Assembly: GCA_031969915.1 (NCBI GenBank)
Contig: DALYJJ010000046.1
Coordinates: 1-42,654, forward strand
DNA from: DALYJJ01 sp031969915
GTDB taxonomy: Bacteria > Acidobacteriota > Terriglobia > Bryobacterales > Bryobacteraceae
Direction: 5' to 3'
DNA: 42,654 bases
Position numbers and translations under genes: made by a program
Shown: positions 8,087-16,879 of the stretch, piece by piece
Position numbering within the stretch: position 1 is the stretch's first letter
Layout: each line of letters opens with the position of its first letter
Notes under the pieces: generated by a model
Database searches by the model: none
What the model was told of the DNA's origin: nothing
Seen by the model: the letters and a program-made list of their open reading frames with translations, nothing else

Positions 8087-8434
8087 TCAGAACCTCTCGT
8101 ATTCGAGCTGATCGCCCTTTTGGGTTCCCGTTTCCGCGATCGTTCCCTCCGGCAGTTCCAGCACCGAGTGCGCCGTCAGACAGAACGCGAGGGCCCGCCG
8201 CCCCATTCCGGGCCGCAGCTTCAGCACCTCGCGCTTCCGGGAGATGAAGACCACGTCGATCGGGAACTTCATGCCGAAACAATGCACCGCCTGCGTGGGA
8301 ATCAGCAGCCCCTCGCCCTTGGGCAAAGACGTGTGTTTCAGCAGCCCCGTGTTGCGTTTCGCCGCCGTGTCGGCGACCTCGGCGTGCGTCGCCAGCATCG
8401 TGTTGCGCGTGAGGTTGCGGATTCGCAGGGGCAC
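8087..8434 (-). CDS. DUF192 family protein
   Basis: A 115-residue DUF192 (ACR, UPF0127) protein. It contains RNTMLATHAEVADTAAKR, GLLKHTSLPKGEGLLI, CFGMKFPIDVVFIS and the closing VLELPEGTI, all characteristic of the family. The GTG at 8434 is taken as start because longer frames would run through the tRNA gene. There is no signal peptide, although many homologues are exported. A TGGTAGCAT box lies 7 bases upstream. The reaction is unknown. It converges on the CoA-binding gene with one base between the stops. Confidence 0.82.
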   Translation of the reverse strand: MPLRIRNLTRNTMLATHAEVADTAAKRNTGLLKHTSLPKGEGLLIPTQAVHCFGMKFPIDVVFISRKREVLKLRPGMGRRALAFCLTAHSVLELPEGTIAETGTQKGDQLEYERF

Positions 8435-8441
8435 AGCCGGA

Positions 8442-8450
8442 ATGCTACCA
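8442..8450 (-). promoter_or_regulatory. Extended -10 box before the DUF192 gene
   Basis: The minus strand reads TGGTAGCAT, 7 bases ahead of the GTG at 8434. This is another TGnTAnnnT box almost touching a start codon. Confidence 0.35.
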
Positions 8451-8475
8451 TGAGAGCGTCTCACCCCCTCAATTC

Positions 8476-8564
8476 GCTGGAGTGGCGGAACTGGCAGACG
8501 CACGGGACTCAAAATCCCGCGCCCTTCACTGGGCATGTGGGTTCGACCCCCACCTCCAGCACCA
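8476..8564 (+). tRNA. tRNA-Leu (anticodon CAA)
   Basis: The acceptor arms GCTGGAG (8476-8482) and CTCCAGC (8554-8560) pair fully, followed by discriminator A and an encoded CCA (8562-8564). The anticodon stem CGGGA/TCCCG encloses the loop CTCAAAA, giving CAA at 8510-8512, which reads UUG. The long variable arm (CGCCCTTCACTGGGCAT) marks a class II leucine tRNA, and the T arm is GTGGG-TTCGACC-CCCAC. Confidence 0.96.
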
Positions 8565-8592
8565 CACCCCGTTCGAGCCGTCCAGCCGCCGG

Positions 8593-8622
8593 TTGACGCT
8601 CTCCGGGCGCCGCACTTACACT
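8593..8622 (+). promoter_or_regulatory. Sigma-70-like promoter of the Oar-like receptor gene
   Basis: TTGACG (8593-8598) and TACACT (8617-8622) are 18 bases apart. A leader of about 23 bases follows, with GAGGAGG (8637-8643) ending 8 bases before the ATG at 8652. This is the best promoter-plus-ribosome-site arrangement in the window. Confidence 0.7.
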
Positions 8623-8651
8623 AAACCCACAGGTTTGAGGAGGTCGTCGCC

Positions 8652-11600
8652 ATGTCTCGTCGGATTTCGCACCTCGCGTGTGCCCTCATTTCGCTCGGCG
8701 CGCTGTTCGCGCAGGAGTACCGCTCCACCCTGGCCGGACGGGTCACTGACGGCACCGGCGCCGCGGTTCCCGGCGCCAAGGTGATCGCCGTCGAGCGCGC
8801 CACGGGCGCTCGCTATGAAGCGGTCTCCGGAGCGGAGGGCGAATACGCGCTTCCGTTCTTGAGCCCCGGGCCTTACACGCTGACCGCGGAAGCGGGCGGC
8901 TTCAAGAAATACGTGCAGGATGGAATCCAGGTCGGCACCAACCAACGGCTCACACAGGACGTACGCCTGGACGTTGGCGCGCAGACGGAGAGCGTGACCG
9001 TCACGGCCGACGTGCAGTTGCTCACCACCAGCAGCGCGGCGGTCGGCCAGGTGATCTCATCGAACATCGTCGAAGTCATTCCGATGAACGGACGCACGCC
9101 GCTGACCCTGGCACAACTTGCCTTCGGCGTGACACCGGCCTCGGATCCGCGGTTCACGCGGCCGTTCGATAATGCCGGTCCCTCCGGTTTTTCAATGGGC
9201 GGCGGACAGGCGCAGACCAACGAACTGCTGCTCGACGGCGCGCCGGATATGACGCGCAACCGGCGCGTGGCCTATAACCCGCCGGTGGACGCGGTGAGCG
9301 AAGTGAAGGTGGAGGCGTTCCAGACCGACGCGGCCTACGGCAACACGTCGGGCGGCACCGTGAACGTGACCATGAAGGGCGGAACGAACGACCTCCACGG
9401 ATCGCTCTACGAATTCAACCAGGTCTCGGCGCTCAAGGCGACCCAGTTCTTCACCAACGCGGCGAGCCAGCGGAAGGCGGTTACCCGCTTTAATCAGTAC
9501 GGCGGCACGGTGGGTGGACCCATCTGGATTCCGAAGGTCGTCAACGGCCGCAACAAGCTGTTCTTCTTCTTTGGTTTCGAGGGCATCCGGCAGAGCGAGC
9601 CCGAGCCGACCTTCTCCACGGTGGCCACCGAAGCGCAGCGGCGCGGCGACTTCTCGCAGCTCCTGCCGGCGGGCTCGATCTATCAGTTGTTCGATCCTCG
9701 CACAGGGCGCCTGGAAGGCGGCCAGATCCGGCGCGATCCCTTCGTCAACAACATCATCCCAACCGACCGCATCAGCCCGGTCGCGCGCAACATCCTCAAC
9801 TACTACCCGCTGCCCAACCAGGCCGGCCGCGGCGACGGGCGCGACAACTTCTTCTCCAACGCGGTGCGTTCCGACGTCTTCTCCAGCTACCTCGGCCGCT
9901 TCGATTGGAATGTCTCCGAAAAGCACAAGCTGTTCTTCAACATGCGTACCAACGACCGCGTTGAGAACCGCGGCAACCGCTTCGAGAACATCGTTACCGG
10001 CAATTTCCTTTCCCGTATCAACTGGGGCGCGATGTTCGACGACGTCTACACGGTGAGTCCCACCTTCATTCTCAACACGCGCGCCAACTGGACTCGGTTC
10101 AAGGAAGGCGACACGCGCCCGCACGACGGCTTCGATTTCGTTTCCCTCGGGTTCCCTTCGTCCCTCCGGCAGTTCAGCGCCCGCAACGTGTTTCCACGCA
10201 TTGAAATGAGCGGCGGCGCCACCTCGATTGGCGACTCGGCCGGCGGCCTCACCCCCTTCGACACCTTCCAGATCTTCACCGCGGCCACCAAGATCGCCGG
10301 CAAACACGCCCTCAAGTTCGGCGTTGACCTGCGCGAGCAGCGCGAGTCTTCGAACAGCTTCGGCAACTCCAGCGGCCGCTACGAATTCAACCAGAACTGG
10401 ACGCGTGGGCCATTCGCCAACTCTCCCACCGCGCCCAACGGACAGGACCTGGCATCGCTGCTTCTCGGCCTGCCCACGGGCGGCAACTGGCAGATCAACG
10501 CCACGCGCACGCAGAGCGCCCGGTATTATTCGGTGTTCCTGCAGGATGACTGGCGCGTGAACTCCTCCCTCTCGCTGAACATCGGCCTTCGTTACGAGCG
10601 CGAAACGGGGACCGTCGAGCGCTACAACCGCACGCTCGCAGGCTTCGACTTCGGCGCCCGGAACAACGTGACCGACCCGGCCCGCGCCGCCTACACGGCG
10701 AATCCGAGTCCGCTGCTGCCGGCGGCCCAGTTCAATCCGCTGGGCGGGCCGGCCTTCGCCTCCGACGGCAGGCCCAACGTCTACAGCACCTACCCTTGGG
10801 CCTTCGCACCGCGAATCGGCGCCGCCTGGACGCCCGCCAGGCTCGGCGGCCGGACCGTACTCCGCGCGGGCCTGGGCATGTTCTACACAACGTTTGGCAC
10901 CACCGGCATCCAGCAGCCCGGCTTCTCGGCTCAGACGCCTCTCGCCGCTGGCGTCAACAACTTCCTCACACCCGTGTACACGCTCTCGAATCCCTTCGAT
11001 GCGATCACCCAGCCGGTCGGATCGTCGCTCGGTCCGAATACCTTCCTCGGGCAGAACATCACCTTCACCAACCCCAATCCCGGCCAGCCCTACGTGTGGC
11101 GCTGGAATTTCAATATCCAGCGTGAGATCTCCAAGGATCTCGTGATGGAGATCGGCTACATGGGCTCGCGCGGCTCCAAGCTGCTCGAGAACCGCGATCT
11201 CAATTTCGTTCCCCTCGAGTTCCTGTCCACCAGCCCCCAGCGCGACCAGGCCAACATCAACCGCCTCACGGCCAACGTTCGCAACCCGTTCGCCGGCCTG
11301 CTGCCAGGCACGGGAATCAACGGCACCAACGTCGCGCAGGAGCAGTTGCTCAGACCCTATCCGCAGTTCAGCGGCAACGGCGGCGTGCGCCTGGACGGCC
11401 AGACCAGCGGCTGGTCGAACTTCCACCAGATGATGGTCCGCGTGGAGAAACGGTACTCCAGCGGCTTCAACTTCCTGGCGAACTTCTCCTGGCAGAAGAT
11501 GCTCGAAGCGGTGGGCCGCCTCAACTCCGCCGACCCCAACCTGGAGTACCGCATCTCGGACGAGGACCGCACGTTCCGCTTCATCGTCTCCGGCAGCTAC

Positions 11601-12086
11601 GAACTGCCCTTCGGGCGCGGCAAAGCCATCGGGTCCAATGCCGGCCCCTGGGCGAACCGGCTGATCGGCGGCTGGCAGATCACCGGCATCTGGAACACGC
11701 AGTCCGGCCCACCGGTGGAATGGGGCAACGTGATCTACCTCGGCGGAGATCTCGCCTGGGATTCGCAGAACCTGAACAACTCGTTCAACCGGTCGGCCTT
11801 CAATACCGTCGCCGCTCAACAGTTGGATCGCAACCGGCGCTTCTTCAATACCCGCTTCAGCTCCTACCGGGCGGCGGGCGTGAACAACGTCGACGCGAGC
11901 GTGATCAAGAACGTGCCGATCACCGAACGGGTCCGGTTCCAGTTGCGCGGCGAGGCGTTCAACCTCATCAACCGGCCGCAGTTCAACGGGCCCAACCTGA
12001 GTCCGGCCGATGCGAACTTCGCCCGGATCACCAGTCAGGCGAACCTGAACCGTGCGATTCAGTTGGCTGCCCGCGTCGTCTTCTAG
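8652..12086 (+). CDS. Oar-like TonB-dependent receptor with carboxypeptidase-regulatory-like domain
   Basis: A 1144-residue outer-membrane protein. After a signal peptide (about 1-21) comes a carboxypeptidase-regulatory-like beta sandwich (about 25-105: LAGRVTDGTGAAVPGAKV, GEYALPFLSPGPYTLTAE), then VGAQTESVTVTAD leading into the plug (about 115-245, with GGTVNVTMKGGTND). The rest forms the beta barrel, with NKLFFFFGFEG, FLQDDWRVN and RYERETG strands, ending in VVF with a terminal phenylalanine suited to BAM-dependent insertion. Such proteins are strongly expanded in Solibacter-like Acidobacteria and are thought to import oligosaccharides or peptides. The neighbours suggest sugar uptake. Its TAG stop shares CTAG with the stop of the opposing transporter gene. 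Confidence 0.9.
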   Translation: MSRRISHLACALISLGALFAQEYRSTLAGRVTDGTGAAVPGAKVIAVERATGARYEAVSGAEGEYALPFLSPGPYTLTAEAGGFKKYVQDGIQVGTNQRLTQDVRLDVGAQTESVTVTADVQLLTTSSAAVGQVISSNIVEVIPMNGRTPLTLAQLAFGVTPASDPRFTRPFDNAGPSGFSMGGGQAQTNELLLDGAPDMTRNRRVAYNPPVDAVSEVKVEAFQTDAAYGNTSGGTVNVTMKGGTNDLHGSLYEFNQVSALKATQFFTNAASQRKAVTRFNQYGGTVGGPIWIPKVVNGRNKLFFFFGFEGIRQSEPEPTFSTVATEAQRRGDFSQLLPAGSIYQLFDPRTGRLEGGQIRRDPFVNNIIPTDRISPVARNILNYYPLPNQAGRGDGRDNFFSNAVRSDVFSSYLGRFDWNVSEKHKLFFNMRTNDRVENRGNRFENIVTGNFLSRINWGAMFDDVYTVSPTFILNTRANWTRFKEGDTRPHDGFDFVSLGFPSSLRQFSARNVFPRIEMSGGATSIGDSAGGLTPFDTFQIFTAATKIAGKHALKFGVDLREQRESSNSFGNSSGRYEFNQNWTRGPFANSPTAPNGQDLASLLLGLPTGGNWQINATRTQSARYYSVFLQDDWRVNSSLSLNIGLRYERETGTVERYNRTLAGFDFGARNNVTDPARAAYTANPSPLLPAAQFNPLGGPAFASDGRPNVYSTYPWAFAPRIGAAWTPARLGGRTVLRAGLGMFYTTFGTTGIQQPGFSAQTPLAAGVNNFLTPVYTLSNPFDAITQPVGSSLGPNTFLGQNITFTNPNPGQPYVWRWNFNIQREISKDLVMEIGYMGSRGSKLLENRDLNFVPLEFLSTSPQRDQANINRLTANVRNPFAGLLPGTGINGTNVAQEQLLRPYPQFSGNGGVRLDGQTSGWSNFHQMMVRVEKRYSSGFNFLANFSWQKMLEAVGRLNSADPNLEYRISDEDRTFRFIVSGSYELPFGRGKAIGSNAGPWANRLIGGWQITGIWNTQSGPPVEWGNVIYLGGDLAWDSQNLNNSFNRSAFNTVAAQQLDRNRRFFNTRFSSYRAAGVNNVDASVIKNVPITERVRFQLRGEAFNLINRPQFNGPNLSPADANFARITSQANLNRAIQLAARVVF

Positions 12087-13420
12087 CCGGCTGCCTTCAC
12101 CTTCCGGTCCACGCTCCAAAGACCCTCGATCTGTTCGAGGGTCTTTCCTTTTGTTTCCGGCGTCCACTTCCAGATCACGATCACCTCGATCGCGCACATC
12201 GCGGCGTAAATGCTGAACGCCCCGCTGATGGTGGCGACGCGGACCAGCGACAGAAACGTGAACGTGAGCACCACGCAGGCGGACCAGAGCGAGATGGTGG
12301 CGATGGACATCGCGCGGCCTCGGATCCGCGTCGGGAAGACCTCCGACAGCACCACCCAGGTGCCCGGACCGAGCCCCACCGCAAAGGCGGCCACACAGAC
12401 GCCGATCACCGCCAGAATCAACTCGCCCGGCGGCGGCTGGCGGAGAAATGCGATCGCCAGCGTCACCAGGCATACGCCCATGGCGGCAGCGGAAATCAGC
12501 AGCAAGGGGCGGCGTCCTACGCGGTCGATGAGCCAGATCGCGATCATCGTCGCGAAAAAGTTGATCAGCCCGACCACGACGTTGACGCCGATCGCCGCCG
12601 ACTCGCTGTAGTTGCCCACCTGCTCCCGAAAGATGATCGACCCGTAAAAGAGCACCGTGTTGATGCCCGTCCATTGCTGCAGGACCGCGAGCGCCACGGC
12701 CACCGCCAACGCCCGCCGCCAGCCCGGTTGAATGAGTTGAGCGAGGCTGCCCTGTTCCTCGGCGATGGTCTCCTTGATCGCGGCGAATTCGTCCTCCGCG
12801 CCCACCCGGCCCAGCACCCGCCGCGCCTCCGCGTCCTGGCCGTTCTCCACCAGCCAGCGCGGGCTCTCCGGCACAAAGAAGAGCGCCACAAAAAACAGGA
12901 ACGACGGAATGGCCGCGGCGGCGAACATCCAACGCCAGCTTCCCTGGCCATGGAAAGACAGGATCCAGTTGACGAAATAGGCGAGCAGAATGCCGCTCAC
13001 GATCGCCATCTGGTTCAGGGAAACCAGCCGCCCCCGGATGCGCGGCGGCGACACCTCGGCGATGTAGAGCGGCGCCAGCAGCGAAGCGACACCCACCGCA
13101 ACGCCGCCGGCAAAGCGGGCCGCGACGAACTCCATGAGGTCGCGGGGCAGCGCCGCGGCCAGCGCCGACGCGCCGAACAGCAGCGCCGACAGCATGAGCA
13201 TCCGGCGGCGGCCGAAGCGGTCGCTCAGCCACCCGGCGATCATCGCGCCCAGAACGCAGCCGAACAGCAGGCTGGAAGCGGCGGTCTCCGACTGCGATTC
13301 GCTCAGTCCAAACTCGGCGCGCAGCAGAATCAGGCCGCCGTTGATCACGGCGATGTCATAACCAAACAGAAGTCCCGCCGTGGCGGCCACCAGGGCGATC
13401 CAGTACGCGTAAGAGGTCAT
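12083..13420 (-). CDS. MFS sugar porter (XylE/GalP type)
   Basis: A 445-residue transporter with 12 predicted membrane helices, normal for the sugar porter family. Signatures are GLLFGYDIAVINGG in helix 1, the GWLSDRFGRRR loop between helices 2 and 3, FVPESPRWLV before the central loop, QQWTGINTVLFYGSIIF in helix 7, and a C-terminal PETKGKTLEQIE. It should import a monosaccharide with protons; the sugar cannot be told. It is divergent from the exported TIM-barrel gene, with only 18 bases between the two start codons. Its last codons contain a hairpin that serves the opposite strand. Confidence 0.88.
   Translation of the reverse strand: MTSYAYWIALVAATAGLLFGYDIAVINGGLILLRAEFGLSESQSETAASSLLFGCVLGAMIAGWLSDRFGRRRMLMLSALLFGASALAAALPRDLMEFVAARFAGGVAVGVASLLAPLYIAEVSPPRIRGRLVSLNQMAIVSGILLAYFVNWILSFHGQGSWRWMFAAAAIPSFLFFVALFFVPESPRWLVENGQDAEARRVLGRVGAEDEFAAIKETIAEEQGSLAQLIQPGWRRALAVAVALAVLQQWTGINTVLFYGSIIFREQVGNYSESAAIGVNVVVGLINFFATMIAIWLIDRVGRRPLLLISAAAMGVCLVTLAIAFLRQPPPGELILAVIGVCVAAFAVGLGPGTWVVLSEVFPTRIRGRAMSIATISLWSACVVLTFTFLSLVRVATISGAFSIYAAMCAIEVIVIWKWTPETKGKTLEQIEGLWSVDRKVKAAG
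12118..12146 (+). terminator. Intrinsic terminator for the receptor gene, inside the MFS coding end
   Basis: Perfect 12-base arms AAAGACCCTCGA (12118-12129) and TCGAGGGTCTTT (12135-12146) with a 5-base loop, followed on the plus strand by TTTCCTTTTGTTT. On the minus strand no U tract follows, so it should stop receptor transcription only. It encodes the KTLEQIEGLW part of the transporter. Confidence 0.75.
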
Positions 13421-13428
13421 GCTATAGT
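13420..13428 (+). promoter_or_regulatory. Extended -10 box before the TIM-barrel gene
   Basis: TGCTATAGT starts in the complement of the MFS start codon and ends 10 bases before the ATG at 13439, so the rest of this promoter must lie within the opposing gene. Confidence 0.4.
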
Positions 13429-13438
13429 CCGGAAAACG

Positions 13439-14368
13439 ATGTCCAACTCACGCCGACACTTCATCACAAACGGGATGGCCGCCGCAGTGGCCGCCGGCGC
13501 AACGGGCCAGGCGCAGGCGCAAACCAAGCCCGCGCCCAAGCCCGTGCGCCTCGCCGTCTCAACGTATTCCTATTGGCATTTCCGCACGGAAAAATACCCC
13601 GTAGAGAAGGTGATTGAGAACGCGGCGCGCCTGGGCTTCAGCGGCGTCGAGATCCTGCACCGCCAGATGACGGACGAAACACCCGCCTACCTGAATCGCC
13701 TGAAGCAGGCTGCGTTCCGCAACGGACTCGCTCTGCCGATGCTCTCCATTCACCAGGACTTCGTCTACCCGGACGCCGCCGAACGCCGCAAGCACATCCG
13801 CCACACCCAGAAGTGCCTGGACCTGGCAGGCGAACTGGGCATCCCCGCCGTACGCCTGAATTCAGGGCGATGGAAGACCATCCGTTCGTTCGATGACCTG
13901 ATGAAGGTGAAAGGCAACGAACCGCCGCTTGAAGGCTTCACCAACGAAGACGCCTTCAAGTGGTGCGTGGATTCCATCCAGCAGTGCCTGCCCACGGCCG
14001 AATCGCGCGGCGTCGTGCTCGCTCTCGAAAACCACTGGGGCCTGACCACGGACGTCGACATGCTCCTGCGCATCTGGCGCGCGGTGAACTCGCCGTGGCT
14101 GGTGATCAACGCCGATACCGGCAACTTTCCCGGCGACCCCTACGAGGGCATCGCAAAACTCGCCCCGCACGCGGCCATCGTGCAGGCCAAGACCTATTAC
14201 GGCGGCGGCGAATGGTACACCCTCGACCTGGACTATAAGCGCATCGCGGGCATCCTCCGCGACGCCGGTTTCCAGGGCTGGGTGTCGCTCGAAATGGAAG
14301 GCAAGGAAGATCCCAATACCGCCGTGCCGAAGAGTTACGAAGTGCTGCGCTCGGCTTTTCTCGGCTGA
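13439..14368 (+). CDS. Tat-exported sugar phosphate isomerase/epimerase-like TIM barrel
   Basis: A 309-residue xylose-isomerase-like TIM barrel. The start at 13439 yields a twin-arginine signal, SRRHFITNGMAAAVAAGA, with AQAQ before the mature protein; the longer frame upstream is antisense to the transporter. Metal-site candidates are the glutamates of GVEIL and LALENHWG, the aspartate of INADTGNF, and the final LEMEG. Related proteins act as hydratases on 2-hydroxyglycal intermediates in 3-keto-glycoside breakdown; others are epimerases. Its place between a sugar porter and a DUF1080 gene favours that route. Substrate unproved. Confidence 0.82.
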   Translation: MSNSRRHFITNGMAAAVAAGATGQAQAQTKPAPKPVRLAVSTYSYWHFRTEKYPVEKVIENAARLGFSGVEILHRQMTDETPAYLNRLKQAAFRNGLALPMLSIHQDFVYPDAAERRKHIRHTQKCLDLAGELGIPAVRLNSGRWKTIRSFDDLMKVKGNEPPLEGFTNEDAFKWCVDSIQQCLPTAESRGVVLALENHWGLTTDVDMLLRIWRAVNSPWLVINADTGNFPGDPYEGIAKLAPHAAIVQAKTYYGGGEWYTLDLDYKRIAGILRDAGFQGWVSLEMEGKEDPNTAVPKSYEVLRSAFLG

Positions 14369-14373
14369 GGCGA

Positions 14374-14382
14374 TGGTACACT
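14374..14382 (+). promoter_or_regulatory. Extended -10 box before the DUF1080-DinB gene
   Basis: TGGTACACT ends only 6 bases before the ATG at 14389. If used, the mRNA would begin at or next to the A of the start codon. Confidence 0.45.
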
Positions 14383-14388
14383 CGGCGC

Positions 14389-15555
14389 ATGGTGCGCCAA
14401 GCCGTCGTTTCCCTGCTTTTTTCCGCGGCCCTGCTGACCGCGGCTGAACCGGTGCCGCTCTTCAACGGCAAAGATCTTTCCGGTTGGGAGTTCGTGGGTC
14501 CCGGCCGCTTCGTCGTCGAAAACGGCCTGATGAAGACCGAGGGCGGCATGGGCCTGCTCTATTACAAGGTCCGCAAGTTGGGCAACGAAACCCTGCGTGT
14601 GGTGTTCAAAACCAGCAGCCAGCGCGACAACTCCGGTGTCGTGATCCGCATGGCGGAAGCGCCCCCCGACCCCTGGTATGGCGTTCACAACGGCCACGAA
14701 GTGCAAATCGCGGGAACCGGCGACGAATGGCATTCGACGGGCGCCATCTACTCGCTCAGCAAGGCCGTGAAGAACCTCCAGAAGCCCGCCGGCGAGTGGA
14801 ACACGATGGAGATCCAGTTGGACGGCGGCGCCACGCGCGTGACCCTGAACGGCGAACTGGTGAACGAGTTCAAGCCCGACGCGCAAACGCCGGAACGCAA
14901 GCAGTGGTACGAGCCTGTGCGCGGCCCGCGCCCCGACTACGGCTACTTCGGATTGCAGAACCACGATCGCGCCTCCACCGTTTTCTTCCGCGAGATCTCG
15001 GTGATCACGCCCGGCAAGCCCCTCTCGCAGGGCGACCGCGAGCGCATGCTCTCCTACCTCCATGCCACCCGTAAGCAGGTGGTGGACGAGGTATCCGGCC
15101 TCTCCGCCGAGCAGCTTCACTACAAGCCCGAACCCTCGCGTTGGTCGGTGGCCGAAGTGGTGGAGCACCTGGCGGCGACCGAGCCGATGCTCTTTGGGCT
15201 GGGCGAACGCAACCTGCGGGCGCCCCTCACTCCGGACAAGAAGTCCACGCTCACCGATCAGCAGGTGATCGCGAACATGTCGAATCGCGCGAACCGGGCC
15301 GAGGCCCCTCCCATGCTGCGCCCCACCGGCCGGTTAGCCACCACCGGGGCCCTCGCCGCCGAGTTCAAGGCGAAGCGCGACGCCACAATCCACTGGTTTC
15401 ACGAGGTGGAAGCGGACCTGCGCGGCCGCGTTGTGAAATCGGGCATGGGCGAGGTGGACGTTTATCAGTTCTTCCTGTTCCTGCCCGCCCACACGGAGCG
15501 CCACCTGGCCCAGATCGCCGAGCTGAAGGCCTCGCCCGGCTTCCCCAAAAAATAG
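14389..15555 (+). CDS. Exported DUF1080 - DinB domain fusion protein
   Basis: A 388-residue two-domain protein with a signal peptide (1-19). Residues about 22-205 are a DUF1080 (3-keto-disaccharide hydrolase, concanavalin-like sandwich) domain: PLFNGKDLSGWE, SSQRDNSGVVIR, PAGEWNTMEIQLDG, GYFGLQNH. Residues about 213-385 are a DinB-like four-helix bundle, with SRWSVAEVVEHLAATE and AHTERHLAQI supplying the usual three histidine metal ligands. DinB proteins are mostly cytoplasmic thiol-transferase-like enzymes, so an exported, fused one is unusual. The DUF1080 half probably cleaves 3-keto-glycosides; the role of the DinB half is unknown. The frame is unbroken, so this is not two genes read through an error visible here. 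Confidence 0.85.
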   Translation: MVRQAVVSLLFSAALLTAAEPVPLFNGKDLSGWEFVGPGRFVVENGLMKTEGGMGLLYYKVRKLGNETLRVVFKTSSQRDNSGVVIRMAEAPPDPWYGVHNGHEVQIAGTGDEWHSTGAIYSLSKAVKNLQKPAGEWNTMEIQLDGGATRVTLNGELVNEFKPDAQTPERKQWYEPVRGPRPDYGYFGLQNHDRASTVFFREISVITPGKPLSQGDRERMLSYLHATRKQVVDEVSGLSAEQLHYKPEPSRWSVAEVVEHLAATEPMLFGLGERNLRAPLTPDKKSTLTDQQVIANMSNRANRAEAPPMLRPTGRLATTGALAAEFKAKRDATIHWFHEVEADLRGRVVKSGMGEVDVYQFFLFLPAHTERHLAQIAELKASPGFPKK

Positions 15556-15569
15556 CCGGACTGCGGGTG

Positions 15570-15575
15570 TATACT
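15570..15575 (+). promoter_or_regulatory. Possible -10 box before the FAD monooxygenase gene
   Basis: TATACT lies 21 bases before the ATG at 15597, allowing a short conventional leader. No good -35 box is seen. Confidence 0.35.
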
Positions 15576-15596
15576 GGCGCCGGACGTGAGAATCCT

Positions 15597-16862
15597 ATGT
15601 TCGGCAAAGATCAACAAGAGGTACTCATCGCCGGCGCAGGTCCTGTCGGCCTTTTTACTGCACTCGCTCTGAAGCGGAATAACGTCGATGCTGGCATCAT
15701 CGATACCGGCATTTGGACAACCACTCACAGCTACGCGCTCGGTTTGCAGCCCCAGTCTTTAAAGCTGTTCGAGGAGTTTGGGCTTACCGATCGTGTCCTG
15801 AACGCCTGTTACCCGGTGCGCTCCATCGGTCTGTACGACACAGAGCAACAGCGGGCCCGCGTGGAGCTAAACCCGCCCCTCGCGGTGCTCGGGCAGGAGA
15901 CGCTCGAGTCGCTCCTCGAAGACACCCTCGAACAGGAAGGCGTGCGCGTTGCCTGGCGGCACGAGTTGTCGTCGCTCGAAGCCGGCCCGGATTCGGTCCG
16001 CGCCACCGTCAATAAGTTCGAACAGGAATCGCGGGGCTACGCCATCGCCCATACCGAATGGGTGGTCGGCCGCACGTTTCACCTGGACGTTCCCTTCGTG
16101 ATCGGCGCGGACGGCCACAACTCGCGCGTCCGGAGGGCGCTCGGCTTGCCCTTCGCCGAAACCGGCCCGCCGCGCTATTACGCCGTGTTCGAGTTCAAGA
16201 CCGACGCCGACCTCGGCCACGAGATGCGTCTGGTGCTCGGTGAAAGCACTGCTGACGTGCTCTGGCCACTTCCCGGCAACTTCTGCCGCTGGAGCTTCGA
16301 ACTCGCGGACTACGCGCCGCCGGGCGCCGGCCGTTCGAAGGACCGCCTCCTGGCCACCGAATGGGGCCAGTTCCCGATCCTCGAAGAGGAGCAGTTGCGC
16401 TGGTTCATCGATCACCGCGCGCCCTGGTTCAAGGGCTCCGTGGAGAGCTTCTCCTGGCGCACCGTGGTGCGCTTTGAACGGCGGCTCGCGCCCGCCTTCG
16501 GCGCCGGGCGCCTTTGGCTCGCCGGCGACGCCGCCCATCTCACCGGCCCGGCCGGCATGCAGAGCATGAACTCCGGCCTCTTCGAAGGGTATGACCTGGC
16601 GGCCACGATCGCCCGCATCCTGCGCGGGCCGGGCTCCCTGGCCGACCTGGAAAATCACAACCGACGCTGGCAAAGAACCTGGCGCGAGTTGCAGTCGCTC
16701 GACGCCGCCTTGACCCCGAACGCCAGAACCGACCCCTGGGTGGCGAAGCACGCCCCGAAGCTGCTGCCCTGCCTTCCGGGCCACGGCGCCAATATCGCTT
16801 CGCTCGCCGCGCAGCTCGGGTTGGCCCTGACCCCGGTCGCGACAAGCATCGCCGGAAGCTGA
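15597..16862 (+). CDS. FAD-dependent aromatic-ring-type monooxygenase
   Basis: A 421-residue flavoprotein of the PHBH fold (FAD_binding_3). It shows the ADP-binding GAGPVGLFTALAL near residue 13, an ADGHNSRVRRALG (DG) motif in the middle, and LAGDAAHLTGPAGMQSMNSGLFEGYDLA (a GD motif region) towards the C terminus. It has no signal peptide. Such enzymes hydroxylate phenols or related rings with NAD(P)H and oxygen, or act in geranylgeranyl reductase-like ways. The GD block GPAGMQSMNSG resembles the GPxGGxGMNxG of hydroxylases. Substrate is not deducible; it is out of keeping with the sugar genes around it. Confidence 0.82.
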   Translation: MFGKDQQEVLIAGAGPVGLFTALALKRNNVDAGIIDTGIWTTTHSYALGLQPQSLKLFEEFGLTDRVLNACYPVRSIGLYDTEQQRARVELNPPLAVLGQETLESLLEDTLEQEGVRVAWRHELSSLEAGPDSVRATVNKFEQESRGYAIAHTEWVVGRTFHLDVPFVIGADGHNSRVRRALGLPFAETGPPRYYAVFEFKTDADLGHEMRLVLGESTADVLWPLPGNFCRWSFELADYAPPGAGRSKDRLLATEWGQFPILEEEQLRWFIDHRAPWFKGSVESFSWRTVVRFERRLAPAFGAGRLWLAGDAAHLTGPAGMQSMNSGLFEGYDLAATIARILRGPGSLADLENHNRRWQRTWRELQSLDAALTPNARTDPWVAKHAPKLLPCLPGHGANIASLAAQLGLALTPVATSIAGS

Positions 16863-16879
16863 CCGGTCTCGCGCCCGGG

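Noticed and set aside
8120..8596. Plus-strand frame covering the tRNA-Leu region
   Set aside because: It overlaps the tRNA and the opposing DUF192 gene and shows no protein family.
9192..13232. Very long minus-strand frame (1346 codons) opposite the Oar-like receptor and running on through the transporter region
   Set aside because: It is an antisense shadow of the receptor at 8652-12086, and past that gene it is out of frame with the real minus-strand transporter at 12083-13420. It is low-complexity Arg/Ala/Gly/Val protein with no recognisable domain.
11720..13438. Upstream 573 codons of the frame that contains the TIM-barrel protein
   Set aside because: This part is antisense to the MFS gene and has no domain; the real protein begins with a Tat signal at 13439.
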